64,000 nt of DNA from Lyophyllum atratum (lineage: Eukaryota; Basidiomycota; Agaricomycetes; Agaricales; Lyophyllaceae): NCBI GenBank assembly GCA_014905825.1, contig JACGCN010000035.1:248001-312000 (forward strand), read 5' to 3'. A model generated the notes under the pieces. It saw only the letters and a list, made by a program, of their open reading frames with translations, made no database searches and had not been told where the DNA came from. This document shows, piece by piece, positions 22,713 to 34,127 of this stretch. The number at the start of each line of letters is the position of its first letter. The stretch's first letter is position 1. The position numbers and the translations under genes were made by a program.

Positions 22713-23750
22713 TTGCCGCCGTTAGGCGCTTCTCCGGAGCCGTCTTCACCGTTGTCGTTGCCGCCCTCCAGATTGCCATCACCGTCGCCGTCACCGCCCC
22801 CGCCCCCGCCACCCTCGCCGCCGCCCCCGCCTGCACCACCACGCTCCCCGTCCCCGTCATCCTCTTCTTCCACCACATCTTCCGACTCCTTCACCTTCGT
22901 CATCACCGACCCAGATTTCAAGATGCCGTCCGTCGCAACGCTCGAATATAAGGATGGTAAACTGCCGTCCTTGCTTGATGGCGACCTTACACCTCGCCTG
23001 ATCAAGGACTGGGAGCGCGGGTGCATCGAATTCTTCAAACACAAGAAAGTCGAGGCCGTTGACCAGGTTTCTAGGTCCCACACAGGTCTTCGTGACCACC
23101 GCATTCGTGACTGGATGGATCTCTGGCGACCATGATCGTATCATGGCGCTCACATTTGCACAGTTCGTAGCCGAGGTCAGAACCAACTACCTTCCTAAGG
23201 ATTGGATCACCAAACTGCGCGTTCGCATCCTCTCCCATCGTCTCGATCCCGACAAGTCCAACTTCTGGGACTATTCCACCGAGATGCAGGCCCTAAACTC
23301 CCTCCTGGTCGGCACTCCCTCTCACTTCGTTGTCACTACCAAGCTCCGGGCTAAGATTGAGGCCGGTCTCGACGCCGACCTCTCTCTCAAGTATTTCGAT
23401 GAGAAATTGAACGAGATTGTCGATTGGCATGAATGGTTACACGCCGTTCGAAGGATTGACGATTCCCGCGTTCGGGCTGCAAAGCGTCAACGCGAAGTGG
23501 TGCAGAACGCGCAGCGAAGCGGCCCCTCTCCCAATCTCGTTTCCAGGACGCTAGTGGCCGCTCATCATCATCATCCAAGAAGCCGTCATCTCGCTCAAGC
23601 GCTGGAGGCTCCACCGACCGTACGAAGCCTCCCTCTCTTCTTGACGACGAAAAATCTCTCCTGCGTGAGCACGAGGGATGCTTCAAGTGTCGTCGCTTCT
23701 ACACCGACTGCACGTCCCTAACATGCACGACCGGATTCCCCAACGGCCGC
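22713..23750 (+). pseudogene. retrotransposon gag, frameshifted
   Basis: A long Pro/Ser-rich N-terminus leads into a capsid-like region (DGDLTPRLIKDWERGCIEFF). The frame shifts near 23060-23075 and continues (GWISGDHDRIMALTFAQF... through ERLHAVRR-like helical sequence). It shifts again near 23550 to reach a Cys cluster, CFKC-x6-C-x4-C, at about 23675-23725. That cluster resembles the retroviral-type nucleic-acid knuckle but has Cys where His is expected. Whether a shift is programmed or a lesion cannot be told from one copy. Confidence 0.75.
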
Positions 23751-25720
23751 ACTTACCGCACCCTCACTGCTGCTGATGCTGCTGTCGCTGCTGCTGCTAA
23801 GAAGACTCCGTCGTCTTCTTCGTCGTCCAAACCCCGTGCTGCGAAGCCTGTTGCCGCTGTCGTTCCCAGTGCTGGTTCCCCCTCGTTCACGTCATGGGGG
23901 GACTCCCCTCCTCCCTCTGGGTTCGTCGCCGCCGTACTGCCAGACTCCCCAATCACTGGCGCGTTGCTTGGCTCGGATACCGAGAGCAACGATTCGGGAG
24001 GTTCTGACGATGTAAGCATTGCTCCGTTTTCTGTCCCTCATCATCTATGGGACGGTCTGGTGACCGGACCGAACGTTGAACTTCCTGTTCATGTCTCTGC
24101 CTTGATCGACTGCGGCTCACATCTTGTTTTGATCAACGCAGGATTAGCAGATCATTTGGGCCTTCGCCGTTTCCGTTTGCACGAACCATTAGATGTCGGT
24201 CTCGCCATGTCACCATCCACGTCAAATTCATCAACGAAGGGGCCTCAGACCTCAAATGTCCTGACTGAATACTGCAAGCTCTCTCTTTCCTCGCTCGATC
24301 GTTCATGGACTTCAAATACTGTACGCGCTATTATTGCCCCTGGTCTCTGTTCACCCATTATTCTCGGACTACCGTTTCTTTCGCATAACCACCTTGTTAC
24401 CGATCACCATGCCCGTACTATCATCGATTCCCGTTGCGGTTACAACTTACTTGATCCTGCACCACCCATACCTGTACCTGCCCGTAAACGAACATCAATC
24501 CGTGCCGCTTTCAATAAAACTAAGGCGTATTGTAAAGCTATGGTCCAGGAGTTAAAGCTCGTGTGCAAGGCCCGTCGCGAGCGGATGGAAAGCGCATTTC
24601 TTTTTGAAACTGTGAAAGAAGTTAATGTTGTGGCTGCCGTGCGTACCCGTATTGAGGAGCTCTCCACGTTGGAAACCCTGAAGCGTTTCGAGAACAAAAT
24701 GAAGACGGAATTCCGGGACATCTTTGAGCCCATTCCTCATGTTAAAGACCTACCACGCGATGTGTTGGCTGAAATTCATGTGAAGAAGGCTGACCAGACT
24801 ATTCGTACACGAACATATCAATGTCCCCGCAAATACCGGGAGTCGTGGCAGACCCTGATCGGACAGCATCTTGACGCGGGTCGAATCCGACCGTCCTCAT
24901 CTCAATTTGCATCGCCGGCTTTTATCATTCCGAAAGCTGATCCTAAGGTTCTACCACGCTGGGTGAACGACTATCGCGAGTTGAACGCAAACACTATTCC
25001 TGACAACCATCCTCTGCCTCGTGTCGACGACATCCTGCACGACTGCGGTAAAGGCAAATACTTTTCGACCATAGATATGACAAACTCGTTTTTCCAAACG
25101 CCTATGCACCCGGATCATGTCCACCTCACGGCCGTTTCGACACCTTTCGGACTGTTTGAATGGTTGGTAATGCCTATGGGACTTCGCAATGCACCGGCTA
25201 TCCACCAACGGCGAGTCTCTACCGCTCTACGAGATTATATTGGGAAAATCTGCCACGTTTACTTGGATGACATCGTGATATATTCACAAACACTGGAAGA
25301 GCATCACATCAATGTCCGCAAGATTCTGGAGGCTCTTCGAACAGCTCATTTATATGTTAACCCTGCTAAGACCAACTTGTACTGCACTTCTATTGATTTC
25401 TTGGGTCATCACATCTCAGCTGCGGGTATCGAAGCCGATGGACGCAAGGTAGACCGGATTTTGAACTGGCCGACGCCGAAATCCTCGACGGATGTTCGTT
25501 CCTTCCTGGGCCTGGTTCGTTACATCGCAGCATTCTTGCCACATCTTGCAGACCATACAGACGTTCTGACCGAGTTGACGCGAAAAGAGTGCGACTCGTC
25601 TTTTCCACCATGGCTTCCTTGTCACCAATGCGCGCTAGATGCTATCAAAAAAATTGTCGTGGGGCGCGACTGCTTAACAACAATTGACCATGATGATAAG
25701 TCAAAGACGATTTTTGACTA
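23751..25720 (+). pseudogene. retrotransposon protease and reverse transcriptase
   Basis: The aspartic protease core ALIDCGSHLVLI lies near 24100, with Cys at the usual Ser/Thr position, and the partner strand IILGLPFL near 24360. The reverse transcriptase has YRELNANTIPDNHPLPR, FSTIDM, the MPMGLRNAP block and the active-site YLDD near 25260-25272, then the connection domain. The frame ends by a shift in a T-run near 25700, just before the RNase H catalytic region, so the polyprotein cannot be read through as written. Confidence 0.85.
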
Positions 25721-26106
25721 CCGACGCGAGCGACAGGCGTTCTGGCGCCGTCCTGTCCTTTGGCGACACTTGGGAGACTGCGCGCCCGGTCGTGTTCGAA
25801 TCTTCGACCTTCAAAGGCGCAGAATTAAACTATCCCGTGCATGAAAAGGAAATGCTCTCCATCATCCGAGCCCTTCGCAAATGGCGAGCAGACTTATTTG
25901 GCACTCAGTTCGTCGTTTTTACTGACCACCGCACACTCGAGAACTTCCACAAACAACGTGATCTGTCACGCAGGCAAGCTCGCTGGACTGAGTTTATGTC
26001 CCAGTTTGATTGCAAAATCGTGTATGTGAAAGGCGAGGACAATACAGTGGCAGACGCCTTGTCCCGCCTCCCCGACGATCCTCCTGACAGTGCTGCTAGT
26101 GTTTAA
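25684..26106 (+). pseudogene. retrotransposon RNase H domain
   Basis: Continues the polymerase in the +1 frame: TTDASD, YPVHEKEMLSIIRALR and TDHRTLENF are the usual Gypsy RNase H landmarks, ending at VADALSRLP. The stop comes from the MITE inserted at 26097; removal of the MITE and one target copy would restore the frame into the integrase. Confidence 0.9.
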
Positions 26107-26734
26107 AAGTCCAGTCACCGTGACTGAAAATGACTGGACTGTAACTGATCTGTGACTGGTAATGACCGGACTTCCAGTCCTGTCATCCTGGAATGACCGG
26201 TGCACCAGTCCAGTTATTTTCATAATCTGGAATTCTGCGTAACTGGAAATAACCAGTCGCAACCGGTTTGTGACCGGTCATTCCTACACATACTATATAC
26301 CTGATTATAGCCCCGTTATAGGGCTTCAAAATGACCCTTGGGTCAAATAAATCGGATGAGAACTGAATGTGCTATGGCCAAAACAATTTCGGAACACCGA
26401 GTTTGAGTGCAGACTGTACTAAGTATCTTAATCAGCTCATATCTCAGTCAGATCTTATCGGATTCTCACGACCCAGGGTTTATCCGAAAGTTGGAAGCAT
26501 ACTTTACATTATATATGACCTATATAACCGGTTATCACCGGTTATAACCGGCTTAGGACCGGTTTTTGTAAAACCGGTCAAAACTGGTCATAGGACTGAT
26601 TGTGACTGATGGTGACTGGTCGCCATCAGTTCAGTTCGGTTTTTTGGAGTTTTAAGCGTCACATGTGACCGGTTACGGTCCGGTCTTGCCTAATTTGGCG
26701 AAAAAACCGGACTTGACCTGACTTTAAATCACTA
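26097..26734. mobile_element. hAT-like MITE inside pol, 638 bp
   Basis: The ends are TAGTGTTTAAAAGTC and the inverted TAGTGATTTAAAGTC. The 8-bp target duplication AGTGCTGC lies at 26089-26096 and 26735-26742. The interior is full of CCGGT/ACTGG words in both orientations and has no coding capacity. It must be younger than the retrotransposon insertion or have moved with a parental copy. Confidence 0.9.
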
Positions 26735-26742
26735 AGTGCTGC

Positions 26743-28462
26743 TGCTGTTGCCGAAGCGGCGCTGTTCGCTGACATGCACGACGATGACTTGGTTTCACGC
26801 TGCATTAATGCCGTCCTGCCTGTCTCCCGTTCATCTTCACCTTTCGCCTCTGCATTTGCTATGGCACACCGGGTTGCTGCGCTGGAACCGCCCGTGATCT
26901 CCGTTACGCCTACTGTCGATCCCGCTATCTTGAAGGAAATCATTGCAGGTTATACGACGGACCCCTGGTGCAAAAATCTAATTGCTGCTGCACCTGGCAT
27001 GACTTCCCTCACATGTCGAAATAAACTTTGGTTTTTGGGGTCACGTATGATTGTTCCCCGTGTTGGGAAGGTGCGCGAGACGATATTTCAGCTGGCGCAT
27101 GATTCCCTGGGCCATTTTGGCTTCAAAAAGTCATATGCCGCTGTCCGGGCAGCTTATTACTGGCCGAAGATGAGACGTGATCTGGAATTTGGCTACATCC
27201 CTTCATGCCGCGAGTGCCAGCGCTTTAAATCGACGACGTCTGCGCCCCTCGGTCCGTTGCATCCGTTGCCCATTCCTGACGGTCGCGGTGAATCCGTGGC
27301 TATGGATTTCGTGGGCCCGCTGCCCATCGATGACGGCTGCGACTACTTACTGACAATCACAGACCGCTTGCACTCTGACATACGTCTGGTGCCGACAACA
27401 ACTACTGTGACAGCTTCGGCGCTCGCTGAACTGTTTTTCGAACACTGGTATTGTGAAAACGGGCTACCATCCAACATCGTTTGCGACCGGGATAGACTCT
27501 TTGTGTCAAAGTTTTGGAGACATCTTTCGAAGCTTATTGGAGTTAAAGTGAAAATGTCGTCTTCATACCACCCAGAAACCGACGGCACAAGCGAGCGTAC
27601 GAACAAAACAATTAATCAGGCGCTGCGTTTTCACGTCAACCGTAACCAACATGGTTGGCGTCGGGCACTGAATCGTGTCCAGTTCGATCTTATGAACACC
27701 GTGAACAAATCCACAGGTTTCTCGCCATTTCATCTTCGCATGGGCCGTAGCCCACGCATCATTCCGCCCCTTGTTCCTGTAACTGCTGGTGCTGACGCCG
27801 AGGAAATTTCGGCGCGCGAAGTCATTGAAAGGCTGCGTACTGATACCATGACTGCACAGGACAATCTCGCACAAGCAAAAATTCAACAGGCTGCACAAGC
27901 AAACGCCGGCCGCCGGAATCTGTTCCCATTCAAAGTCGGACAACGCGTGCGCCTCTCAACCGAAGACCGTCGCAAGGCGTATAAAAAACAAGGCGAAGAC
28001 AGGGTGGCGAAATTTATGCCTCGCTTTGATGGACCATATACAATTACGGCAATTCACCCTGAAGCGTCGACGGTCACGATTGACATGCCTAATTCACCAA
28101 AAACTTACAACACTTTTCATACTTCACAGGTGCTTCCCTTCAAAGAAAACGACAAAGATCTTTTCCCTTCACGCGAATTCGCTCAACCGGACCCGGTGTT
28201 CACCAAAGACGGTCAAGAGGAATGGCTCGTCGACAGCATCGTGGACGGACGAGCGAAAACGCGGCAGGGGTGTTCAATACCTCGTCCGGTACAGCGGGTA
28301 CGGCCCGGAACACGACAGATGGCTCGCGGGCACCGAAATGCGCGAAAACGCCGCTCTGACGACCTGGTTGGCAAGGAATGGTTCGGGTTAACATGTACTT
28401 TTCCCTTCGCCATGTCCCTGCCACCGGTAGCTTTCCCACAGGGTTTTGATGCACCCGTGTGA
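26743..28462 (+). pseudogene. retrotransposon integrase with chromodomain
   Basis: The zinc-binding HHCC region (AHDSLGHFG ... CRECQ) lies near 27090-27220. The DDE core follows: D in AMDFVGPLP, D in CDRDRLFVSKFW and E in TDGTSERTNKTINQ. A C-terminal SH3-like part (FKVGQRVRLSTEDRR) comes next. The chromodomain (YLVRYSGYGPEHDRWL) is encoded near 28285-28340 in another frame from the integrase; the shift is near 28260. The main frame therefore ends in unrelated residues at 28462. Confidence 0.9.
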
Positions 28463-28545
28463 GCAGATTTTTTAACACTATGTCACATTCCCTATTCCCT
28501 TTCCCTTCGACTTCGTCTACTGGCTTTTTTTTGAGTGGGGGAGGG

Positions 28546-28759
28546 TGTAATCCTGGATTACGTACACTATTGATACATGCTTGGCGGCGTCCTCATTTAT
28601 ACCCGCCGCCTTACCTCTTTCTTCCTTCCTTCCCTTTTTCCCCATCTTTCATACTGCTACGCGTATCTCTGCACAGACTCTCAACAAATAGAACTCGTTC
28701 CTGTTTTGGTGCGTGTCTGATTCAGTGTTGCTTGCCCCTTTGATTGGGACAAGCTTCCA
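28546..28759 (+). repeat. 3' LTR
   Basis: Same 214 bp as the 5' LTR with one substitution, followed directly by CTGAA. It lies about 60 bp past the stop codon of the F-box gene on the other strand. Confidence 0.95.
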
Positions 28760-28825
28760 CTGAACTCGGTTTGTCCTCAAAAATTCTCATTACGGCGCTA
28801 CATGAATTGCTGCTTTTGACTGTCC

Positions 28826-30526
28826 TCAACTGTACGGCCATCCCGATGTGCCCGTCAAACCTTGAGGTTGCCAGGCATCGTCATGTAGGTGGTCAGAAAT
28901 ATGGATATACCTCAACGGCGTGAAGATGGGCATAACGCTAGAAGCAGACAACGGTTCGTCGTATTTGAGATGGAGCTTGAAACCCATCTCGAGGACAGGC
29001 GCCAGATCGGGATAAATGTCGCGTTGCAGGTAGCGTCGGAAAGTGAAACTTGCGCGTCTGAGACGCACAACGCCCTCGGGCGCGAGGGTCGTTCTGGATA
29101 GAATGAATCGAAGTATGTCGTCGTCCGTCACGTTGGTACTAGGAGGGAATAGAAGTTCCACTTCCTCCAACAAAGGGCATAAGGTCGTCTCTGTCGTCGG
29201 AGAAGCTGGGTGAAGACGGCTGATGAAGGTCGCAGAAAGGCTAGGTAGGGCCTCCGGAGGATCCTCCTCACTCATGAATGAGGAGTTGAGGTATATCCTC
29301 TTGAGGGAAGGGGCCATATGGAGACATTCCGACAGGTCGTCTACAGTGCTTGCCGTGACATCAAATGCCATGGTGTCGATTCTGTTCTGGGGGCAAAGTA
29401 GGGGTAGGAAGGGTGGCCGACGAATGTAGGAAGCTTCCGTCAATTCTATGTGTCGAAGCTGAGGAAGATCCAGGCTCGCAAAAAACCTTCTGAGCTGTTC
29501 CTCGGTAATCTGCCAGGTTGTTAGTTTGACCCTCAATTCTTGTAGATGGGGAAGGCTGATAGAATGTGTAGATACGCTGCCTGCTTCATCTGCTGAGACT
29601 TCACAGACGAGTATAGAGAGATGTGAACACTTGTTCAAGATGTTCAAGATGTCGTTTAGGGTCCAGCGAGAACTGTTGTACGAGTACAGTGACTGTATGA
29701 AATAAAGTGAGGTGAGAACTTCCCATCGCACGTGAAGGGTAGACAATGCCTGGGACAGATAATCCCAAAGAAAAAGTTTGCGGATGGACGGAGAATGCAA
29801 GAAGGATAAGAATGGGAAGGCTGATCCGGGCGGAGCATTTACGAGCTCGAGTTGGACAGTTTCGAGGACCGGAACATCATTTTCAGTCAGACGGATAAAA
29901 GCAACCCTATATTCCTGGAGGATCCTAGAATTGAAATGCTTCCAGCGGTGTGAGAACCGGAGCATAACGTCAAGAAGGTGACGCGCATCCGTCGACACTG
30001 GGCTGTCCGGATCAGGGGGGTACTGATCTTCCACGAATGAGATGGAAATGGGAAGGCTAGCAGAGCGACTTAACCATGCCTCGATTGCTTCACCATATCG
30101 CACCTGCAAGCCGTGTTTGTCTGGTCCATGACCGTAGGGAGGGGAAATGTGGAGGGATGACCATAGTTGCGGGGTAGAAAAGCTGATCTGCCGCCACGTA
30201 CTACATACACGACCGAGTGACAAGGGAGGCTCTCCGGAGCTCATCGCACAGTTCCTTGAAGGAAGACACCAGCGGAATATTGTTTGCATCACTTCCACTG
30301 GCAGTTTACGGATTCCAGAAATGAGAGCGCGATGGTTGTGGATGTGCTCATCCAGTTTTTCCAACTGGAGATGGAGATCGTCGATGAGAGCGGAGAAGCG
30401 TGATATCCTCTCTTCGATACGCTGGCGTTCTTCCAAGGAGTCGGAGACGATCAGACGAATCTCGGGAACCTCAACATCTGTGGCATAATAGTTGGTTTTG
30501 ATTCGATTCATAAAAGGAGACTGCAA
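28826..30526 (-). CDS. F-box protein with coiled coil and LRR-like tail
   Basis: One uninterrupted exon of 566 codons. A leading coiled coil (about residues 28-68, RQRIEERISRFSALIDDLHL) precedes an F-box (about 70-115: IRKLPVEVMQTIFRWCLP ... LGRVCSTWRQI). A long leucine-rich, degenerate LRR-type region follows to the C-terminus. F-box proteins recruit substrates to SCF ubiquitin ligases through Skp1; the agaricomycete lineage is greatly expanded and individual substrates are unknown. The gene is intact although the LTR retrotransposon inserted only about 60 bp beyond its stop, so its 3' UTR is probably altered. Confidence 0.9.
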   Translation of the reverse strand: MQSPFMNRIKTNYYATDVEVPEIRLIVSDSLEERQRIEERISRFSALIDDLHLQLEKLDEHIHNHRALISGIRKLPVEVMQTIFRWCLPSRNCAMSSGEPPLSLGRVCSTWRQISFSTPQLWSSLHISPPYGHGPDKHGLQVRYGEAIEAWLSRSASLPISISFVEDQYPPDPDSPVSTDARHLLDVMLRFSHRWKHFNSRILQEYRVAFIRLTENDVPVLETVQLELVNAPPGSAFPFLSFLHSPSIRKLFLWDYLSQALSTLHVRWEVLTSLYFIQSLYSYNSSRWTLNDILNILNKCSHLSILVCEVSADEAGSVSTHSISLPHLQELRVKLTTWQITEEQLRRFFASLDLPQLRHIELTEASYIRRPPFLPLLCPQNRIDTMAFDVTASTVDDLSECLHMAPSLKRIYLNSSFMSEEDPPEALPSLSATFISRLHPASPTTETTLCPLLEEVELLFPPSTNVTDDDILRFILSRTTLAPEGVVRLRRASFTFRRYLQRDIYPDLAPVLEMGFKLHLKYDEPLSASSVMPIFTPLRYIHISDHLHDDAWQPQGLTGTSGWPYS

Positions 30527-31430
30527 ATTCTTGTGTGTAATGTGATTCAGTGTTAAATTAGTCGTCAGATTGATCGTCTGCGTACATTTCCGCCCATGGC
30601 TGGGTAATGAGGAGGCTGGAAGGGCAAGATGACTGACGCCCTGATCAGGAGCTTGCTCAGCCTTCTTTAAAGTTGCTCGCCCATTGTGATGATGGTTGTC
30701 ATTTGTGTATGCTTCTGCTTGGCAAAAACCCTACTTGCGCACTCGGAAGAAGTGCAATGAACTTGTTTGACCGCAGACGCAGCCTACTAGGATTGGTACA
30801 ATAGCCGCGGAGGATTCACGTAAATTACGCCAATGACCTACCCACAAACTCACTAGTCTGTGGAATTCAACCCCATCGGCTCCTCATGCTTCCCTCCCAC
30901 CAAAAGAGTCCAAGACCACCAGAACTAACATTATACAATTCACATCAGCATTCTTCATTTCAACCACCACAACACACTCTTCAAACGCACGAGTATGCAT
31001 GTACAATATGTACGATCCACAAATATCAAAACATAAAAAAAACTCGAAGAAAAGAAACACAAAGCGTGCGTCGAGCAGAGTCAGAGTGGAGGTATATAAA
31101 TAAAACGTGCGTGAAGTGGAATCGAGTCTATACGTGTATCAATATGCAGACGGAGGGGAGGAGGGAGGAGGGTGGGTGGAATTCGAGTACATGTTGAATT
31201 CGGCAACGGCGGTGGATGGCAGGGCAACAGCGGGGAGGGAGGTGGGACTTGTATGCGCAAGATATATAGCGGGGAAACGAAGTATGTGCAGCAAAGCACA
31301 AGAATCTATGAGAGCCACGCAAAATCAGGAGGAAAAGAAAGGGAAAGCACAACAAGAAACGAAAAGCATGAGGACCAAAAATCCCAACCATCCCCCTCCC
31401 CCCCCAAAAAAGCCTCCCCCCCCCCCGAAC
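30527..31430. other. intergenic
   Basis: Upstream of the F-box gene and downstream of the 31.4-34.1 kb gene, both minus strand. A C-rich homopolymer zone lies at about 31390-31430. No gene was recognised. Confidence 0.5.
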
Positions 31431-34127
31431 TCACGCCCGTATCCGCCACCCATCCCCCTTCCTACTAACCTTCCCAATCCCCCCAAACCCCTCCCTCACA
31501 ACGAGCCACATCGCCGTGCTGCACACCACGTCCTTGATCTCCTCCGCCGTGAGCGTCAGCCCGCCCCACTGTACCGCGGGGGGGTTGGGGTTGGGTGGGC
31601 CTGTTGGGGGGAAGGGGAGTGTTAGTATAAGGGCGTATGAGGGGGGAAGGGAAGGGGAGGAAAGGAGCCAAGGCAACCAGGCACAGGGAGGGAGGGACGT
31701 GGGTATTGAAGGGAAAGACCACGCGACGCGTCATGGCGTCATGATCATCATCCCATCACCCCCCACTCGCGCCCACACCTCATCTTTCACGATAAAGATA
31801 AAGGCAGGCACAACTGCAAACGCGCCAGCCACCATACAACCAAGAAACACCACCAACACACCCACATCCCCAACCCCTCACATGAACAAAACACAGGAGA
31901 GGGAGAGCGCGAGAGAGAGGGAAAGAGAGAAAAGAAGAAACAACTCACCACCACCTCCAAGCCTCCTCACAACCCCCATCCTCTCCACCTCCACATCCGG
32001 CAACGGGAACGGCACCTTCAACATCGCCACCACCTTCGGATGATGCGGCGTCGGCGACAGCGTCCCCACCTTCACCCTCAGCACCTGCGCCGCTTGTGGT
32101 AGCACGCCCATCTCCCCCTCCCCGCCGTACCCGTTCCCCTCGGTCCCCTCGGTCGGCTGGCGTGATCGTGCAGACCGCGTAGTGAACCCCGAACCGGAAG
32201 AGGTGGTCCCAGCGCCCGTGCGCCGAAGCTTGAGCGTACACACCCAAGGCGTCTCCGAATCCTCCGCATCGCTCTCCTCAGCCTCAGCCTCATCCTCCTC
32301 CCCCCGGTACGATCCCCTCCTCTCCCTCTCCCTCTCCCGCGTGGGCGTCCCAGCCCGATGCCCATCCTCCGACGCACTAACACTCGTGCTCACACTCTGA
32401 TGCGAAATAATCGACAGCCTATTCTCCGCCGCCCCCCTCCCACTCCCCCTCCTCTCCTTCCCCTCCCCCTCCCTCCCCTCCCTCCCCCTCCTCTCCCTTT
32501 CCCTATCCTTCCCCCTCCGTCCCTTCCCCTTCCCCCCTCCCCTCTTCCACTCAAACCGCACCTCAACCCCCTCCCCCGCCCCTCCCTGCCCACCCCCACC
32601 ACCACCCCCAAACCCACTCCCCACCCGCGCATGCACGATCCCCAACAACCCCCCCTCCCCCCCCTCATCCGCCCTCTTCTTCAGCCACCTCCGGACGAAC
32701 CACACGTACATCAGTGCCCTCGCGCTTTTCCCCAGCCCCGAAAGTGGTATCGGCTCGGGTAGAGAAACCCCGCCCCCGGGCCCGGGGGTGAAGGAGAAGG
32801 AGAGGGTGGGTTGGATGCCTAGGACGGGCGGGCGGAGGATCTTTTCGTCCCCCCCTGTCTGCGGCTGTGCGAAGCCAGAGGACGTGGGTGTACCCGCGCC
32901 CCCACCCCCGTGCGCGAGGTCAGAAGAGCTCCCGCCCCCCGTGGTGGAGCTATGTCCGTCGTCCCCCGAGGCAGACGGAACCTTCAGGAGCCCCAGACCA
33001 AGCCCGAGCCCCCGCGCGTTCGGGTTGGGCGAGCTCGAGCGCCCGCGGAGCTTGAGCCCGGGGGAGAGGGCGCCGGAGAGGGTGCGCGCGTGGGACTTTG
33101 TGGCGGCGCGGCCGGTGGGGGTGGTGGAGGGGTCTTGGGAGGGGGAGAGGATGGGCGGGGAGGGGTATCCTGGGGCTGAGGCGGGGGAGGGGGAGGGCGG
33201 GGGGGAGAGGAGGGAGGTGGGGTCTTTCTTTTTGAACATTTTGCCGAAGAGGTTGCGTTTTGATGTGGGTGGAGGGATGGGCTGGGGATGGGATTGGGAG
33301 GTGGGGGTTGTGGATGTGACGGAGGACAGAGGGTGCGGCGTTTGGTTGGGGTGGAAGGTGGTGACGGAGAGGGAGACGAGGGAGGAGTCTGCGGTGGTGG
33401 AGCTGTAAGCGCTCGGGTCTGGTGTGACCGGGCGGCTGCCCCGCATGATCCCACCCGTGGTATTAGCATTAACAGCCCTCGGTCGTTCGCTCCACACCTC
33501 CACAGGCTCAAGTACAGCCAGGTCGATAAGCTCGATCCCGCGTTTCTGGAATTTAGCAATCTTGGCGTCCGTACCTGCGTCGACGATGGTGTTGGTCATG
33601 ACATTGTGGGCTTGGAGGTTGTACAAAGGGATGATGGTGCGGCGCGTGGAGGTGACGGAGGTGGTGGAGGAGAAGGAGGCGGTGGAGCCGTAGGAGGAGG
33701 TGTCGGAGCGGTTGGATGCGGTGCGGGTGAGGGAGACGGAGGTGCCGCCGTCGCTGCTGTCGTCGAGGGACTGCCGGGGACCGCGCGTCGCGGGGGGCAC
33801 GAGTTGGACTTGGAGATTGAGCGGGTGGTTCGATTTCGCGGGGGGTGGTCGTACGACAATGAATGTCTGATGGGGGTGTTAGCCCATAGGTCGTACGATG
33901 ATAAATAGAATGGAACATACCTCGTTGACGGTCTTTGTCTTGCCTTTCTTTGCGCTGGTGTCGTCTTCGGCGGGCTGGGTCTTGTACGCCTCTTCTTCTG
34001 CGGCGTTGTCAGTGGGATCGGGCGGGTGGGCGAGGTTGCTGCTGCTGCGGATGTTGCTGAGGGGCAGGGAGGGCAAGAACGACGCAATGGACGAGAACAT
34101 GGTGCTCGTGGGCGGTGTTGAGGACAA
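31431..34127 (-). CDS. low-complexity basidiomycete protein, unknown function
   Basis: Exon 1 (34127 to about 33920) reads MSSTPPTSTMFSSIASFLPS... to KTKTVNE. After a 55-bp intron a long exon (33867 to about 31955) starts TFIVVRPPPAKSNHPLNLQV. It contains a conserved-looking block (RRTIIPLYNLQAHNVMTN ... IAKFQKRGIELIDLAVLEPV), a basic stretch (KRNLFGKMFKKKD) and long Ser/Pro/Gly and Arg/Glu low-complexity tracts. The last exon (about 31600-31431) reads LTLTAEEIKDVVCSTAMWLV... and stops at 31431; the splice path between 31955 and 31600 is unclear. The early block looks like a defined domain, but I cannot name the family. The charged tracts are encoded by strongly purine-rich coding-strand sequence. 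Confidence 0.7.

Larger units (their letters stand above)
22210..28759 (+). mobile_element. Gypsy LTR retrotransposon, chromovirus type
   Basis: Two 214-bp LTRs (22210-22423 and 28546-28759) beginning TG and ending CA, with one visible difference. The 5-bp target duplication CTGAA is at 22205-22209 and 28760-28764. Order: gag, protease, reverse transcriptase, RNase H, integrase, chromodomain, which is the Gypsy order. A purine tract (GAGTGGGGGAGGG) lies directly before the 3' LTR. A tRNA primer site was not recognised after the 5' LTR. Coding frames carry several shifts, and a 638-bp MITE lies between RNase H and integrase. Confidence 0.95.

Noticed and set aside
22517..23104. Pro/Gly-rich frames on both strands at the start of the retrotransposon
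   Set aside because: The region is the gag leader; only the plus-strand frame leading into the capsid-like sequence makes sense.
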